Part shown: positions 63,660 through 64,000 of the stretch, one piece after another
Numbering within the stretch: the stretch's first letter is position 1
How the letters are laid out: each line of letters begins with the position of its first letter
Translations under genes and position numbers: made by a program
The notes under the pieces: generated by a model
Database searches by the model: none
The model's input: the letters and a program-made list of their open reading frames with translations, nothing else
What the model was told of the DNA's origin: nothing
Assembly (NCBI GenBank): GCA_021107945.1
Contig: JAIORV010000066.1
Span: 1 to 64,000 of the forward strand
Source: Vulcanimicrobiota bacterium
GTDB lineage: Bacteria > Vulcanimicrobiota > JAJTBE01
DNA length: 64,000 bases
Direction: 5' to 3'

Positions 63660-63912
63660 CTCAACATTCTCCTCTTTTTATGTTATATTATAATCATACA
63701 TTTGTATAATTCTTCGTCTAAATCTTGTCAAATCCTGCACTTCTGATTCTATTCAGACCACCACAGGGTGCTGAAATAAGCTTTGTAGCCAAGACAATCG
63801 AGGCTGGAAGCCTCTCCTACAATTGAAATCGGGTCTGGAAGGCTCTCCTGCAGAGGACAGGAAACCTTTCTTAAACGCAGGAGAGACAGAGGGCGCAGAG
63901 AACTGAAGCTAA
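63660..63912. repeat. Intergenic region with two hairpin repeats and a CTCTGCG arm
   Basis: 63798-63820 (ATCGAGGCTGG, AAGCCTCTCCTAC) and 63828-63851 (ATCGGGTCTGG, AAGGCTCTCCTGC) are adjacent minus-strand copies of the hairpin repeat of 6878-6901, with differing stems. 63872-63905 is a GCAGGAGAGACAGAG / GGCGCAGAGA arm. No gene. Confidence 0.6.
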
Positions 63913-64000
63913 ATGAGCCAAAGACCTTCAAAATTCAATTGCATCTTCATTATAATACTTCTGTTTCTCTTCATTTTAAACACCTCAAACACCCGGGCAT
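63913..64000 (+). CDS. Start of a secreted protein, cut by the window edge
   Basis: ATG 63913 opens a frame that runs to the end: MSQRPSKFNC, then a hydrophobic core of Ile/Leu/Phe (IFIIILLFLFIL), then NTSNTRA, a good signal peptide with an Ala cleavage site at the end of the window. The ribosome binding site is weak (GAGAAC). Product unknown. Confidence 0.5.
   Translation, partial: MSQRPSKFNCIFIIILLFLFILNTSNTRA

Overview
The window is a chromosomal segment of an uncultivated bacterium, moderately AT-rich, with no ribosomal RNA and no complete insertion sequence. The lineage cannot be fixed from the sequence alone. Clues are mixed. The rel-dtd-MBL hydrolase order, an ECF transporter S component and a SpoIIIAA/Ycf45-like R3H ATPase resemble Bacillota, Cyanobacteria and related groups, whereas Mpl (murein tripeptide ligase) is usually a Gram-negative gene. 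Several lipoproteins, an AMIN-domain amidase and a PilO-like protein point to an envelope with peptidoglycan and perhaps an outer membrane. A candidate phylum is likely. Many genes start with TTG or GTG and were re-started here from the position of the ribosome binding site.

Layout. 1-5.8 kb: unknown protein, IscU-like scaffold with altered ligands, family 38 alpha-mannosidase, DUF58 protein. 5.8-6.8 kb: Met/Gly-rich protein behind a phased TTAACA box array. 6.9-12.4 kb: uvrC, then ahcY-metK (SAM cycle) and a beta-rich unknown. 12.5-16.1 kb (minus): saccharopine-dehydrogenase-like protein, PIG-V-like membrane protein, secreted nitrilase-family protein. 16.4-20.4 kb: fused YcaO cyclodehydratase and a protein-glutaminase-like protein. 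20.9-25 kb: two small paralogues, an MttB-family methyltransferase, an ECF S component and a PIN-domain pair. 25.2-30.5 kb (minus): secreted alpha/beta hydrolase, then rel-dtd-MBL. 30.6-36 kb: Ig-like repeat protein, cyclophilin lipoprotein, orphan adenine methyltransferase. 36-40 kb: methyltransferase, lipoprotein, small unknown, alpha/beta hydrolase. 40.07-40.44 kb: tRNA-Pro, tRNA-Arg, tRNA-His. 40.7-44.4 kb: PilO-like protein, DUF4349 lipoprotein, TPR-SEC-C protein, CAP-domain protein. 44.4-48.9 kb (minus): LRR-Roc-COR-TIR protein overlapping a membrane protein gene by 4 bp. 49.9-55.7 kb: amidase, U32-like protein, mpl, TPR lipoprotein. 55.8-64 kb: small secreted proteins, beta-propeller, ftsE without ftsX, a second Met/Gly-rich protein behind a TTAACA array, tmk, R3H ATPase, zinc-ribbon protein and the start of a secreted protein.

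The best candidates for something undescribed are: (1) two unlinked Met/Gly-rich low-complexity proteins that share helically phased TTAACA arrays at their promoters; (2) the overlapping Roco-TIR and membrane-protein pair, which looks like a defence or signalling module; (3) a single-chain YcaO cyclodehydratase with no visible precursor or dehydrogenase, followed by a protein-glutaminase-like gene. The intergenic DNA is unusually rich in short dispersed elements: arms of CTCTGCG nonamers, MITE-like elements with AGGACTTACGCA ends, and GTAGGAG hairpins with covarying stems.
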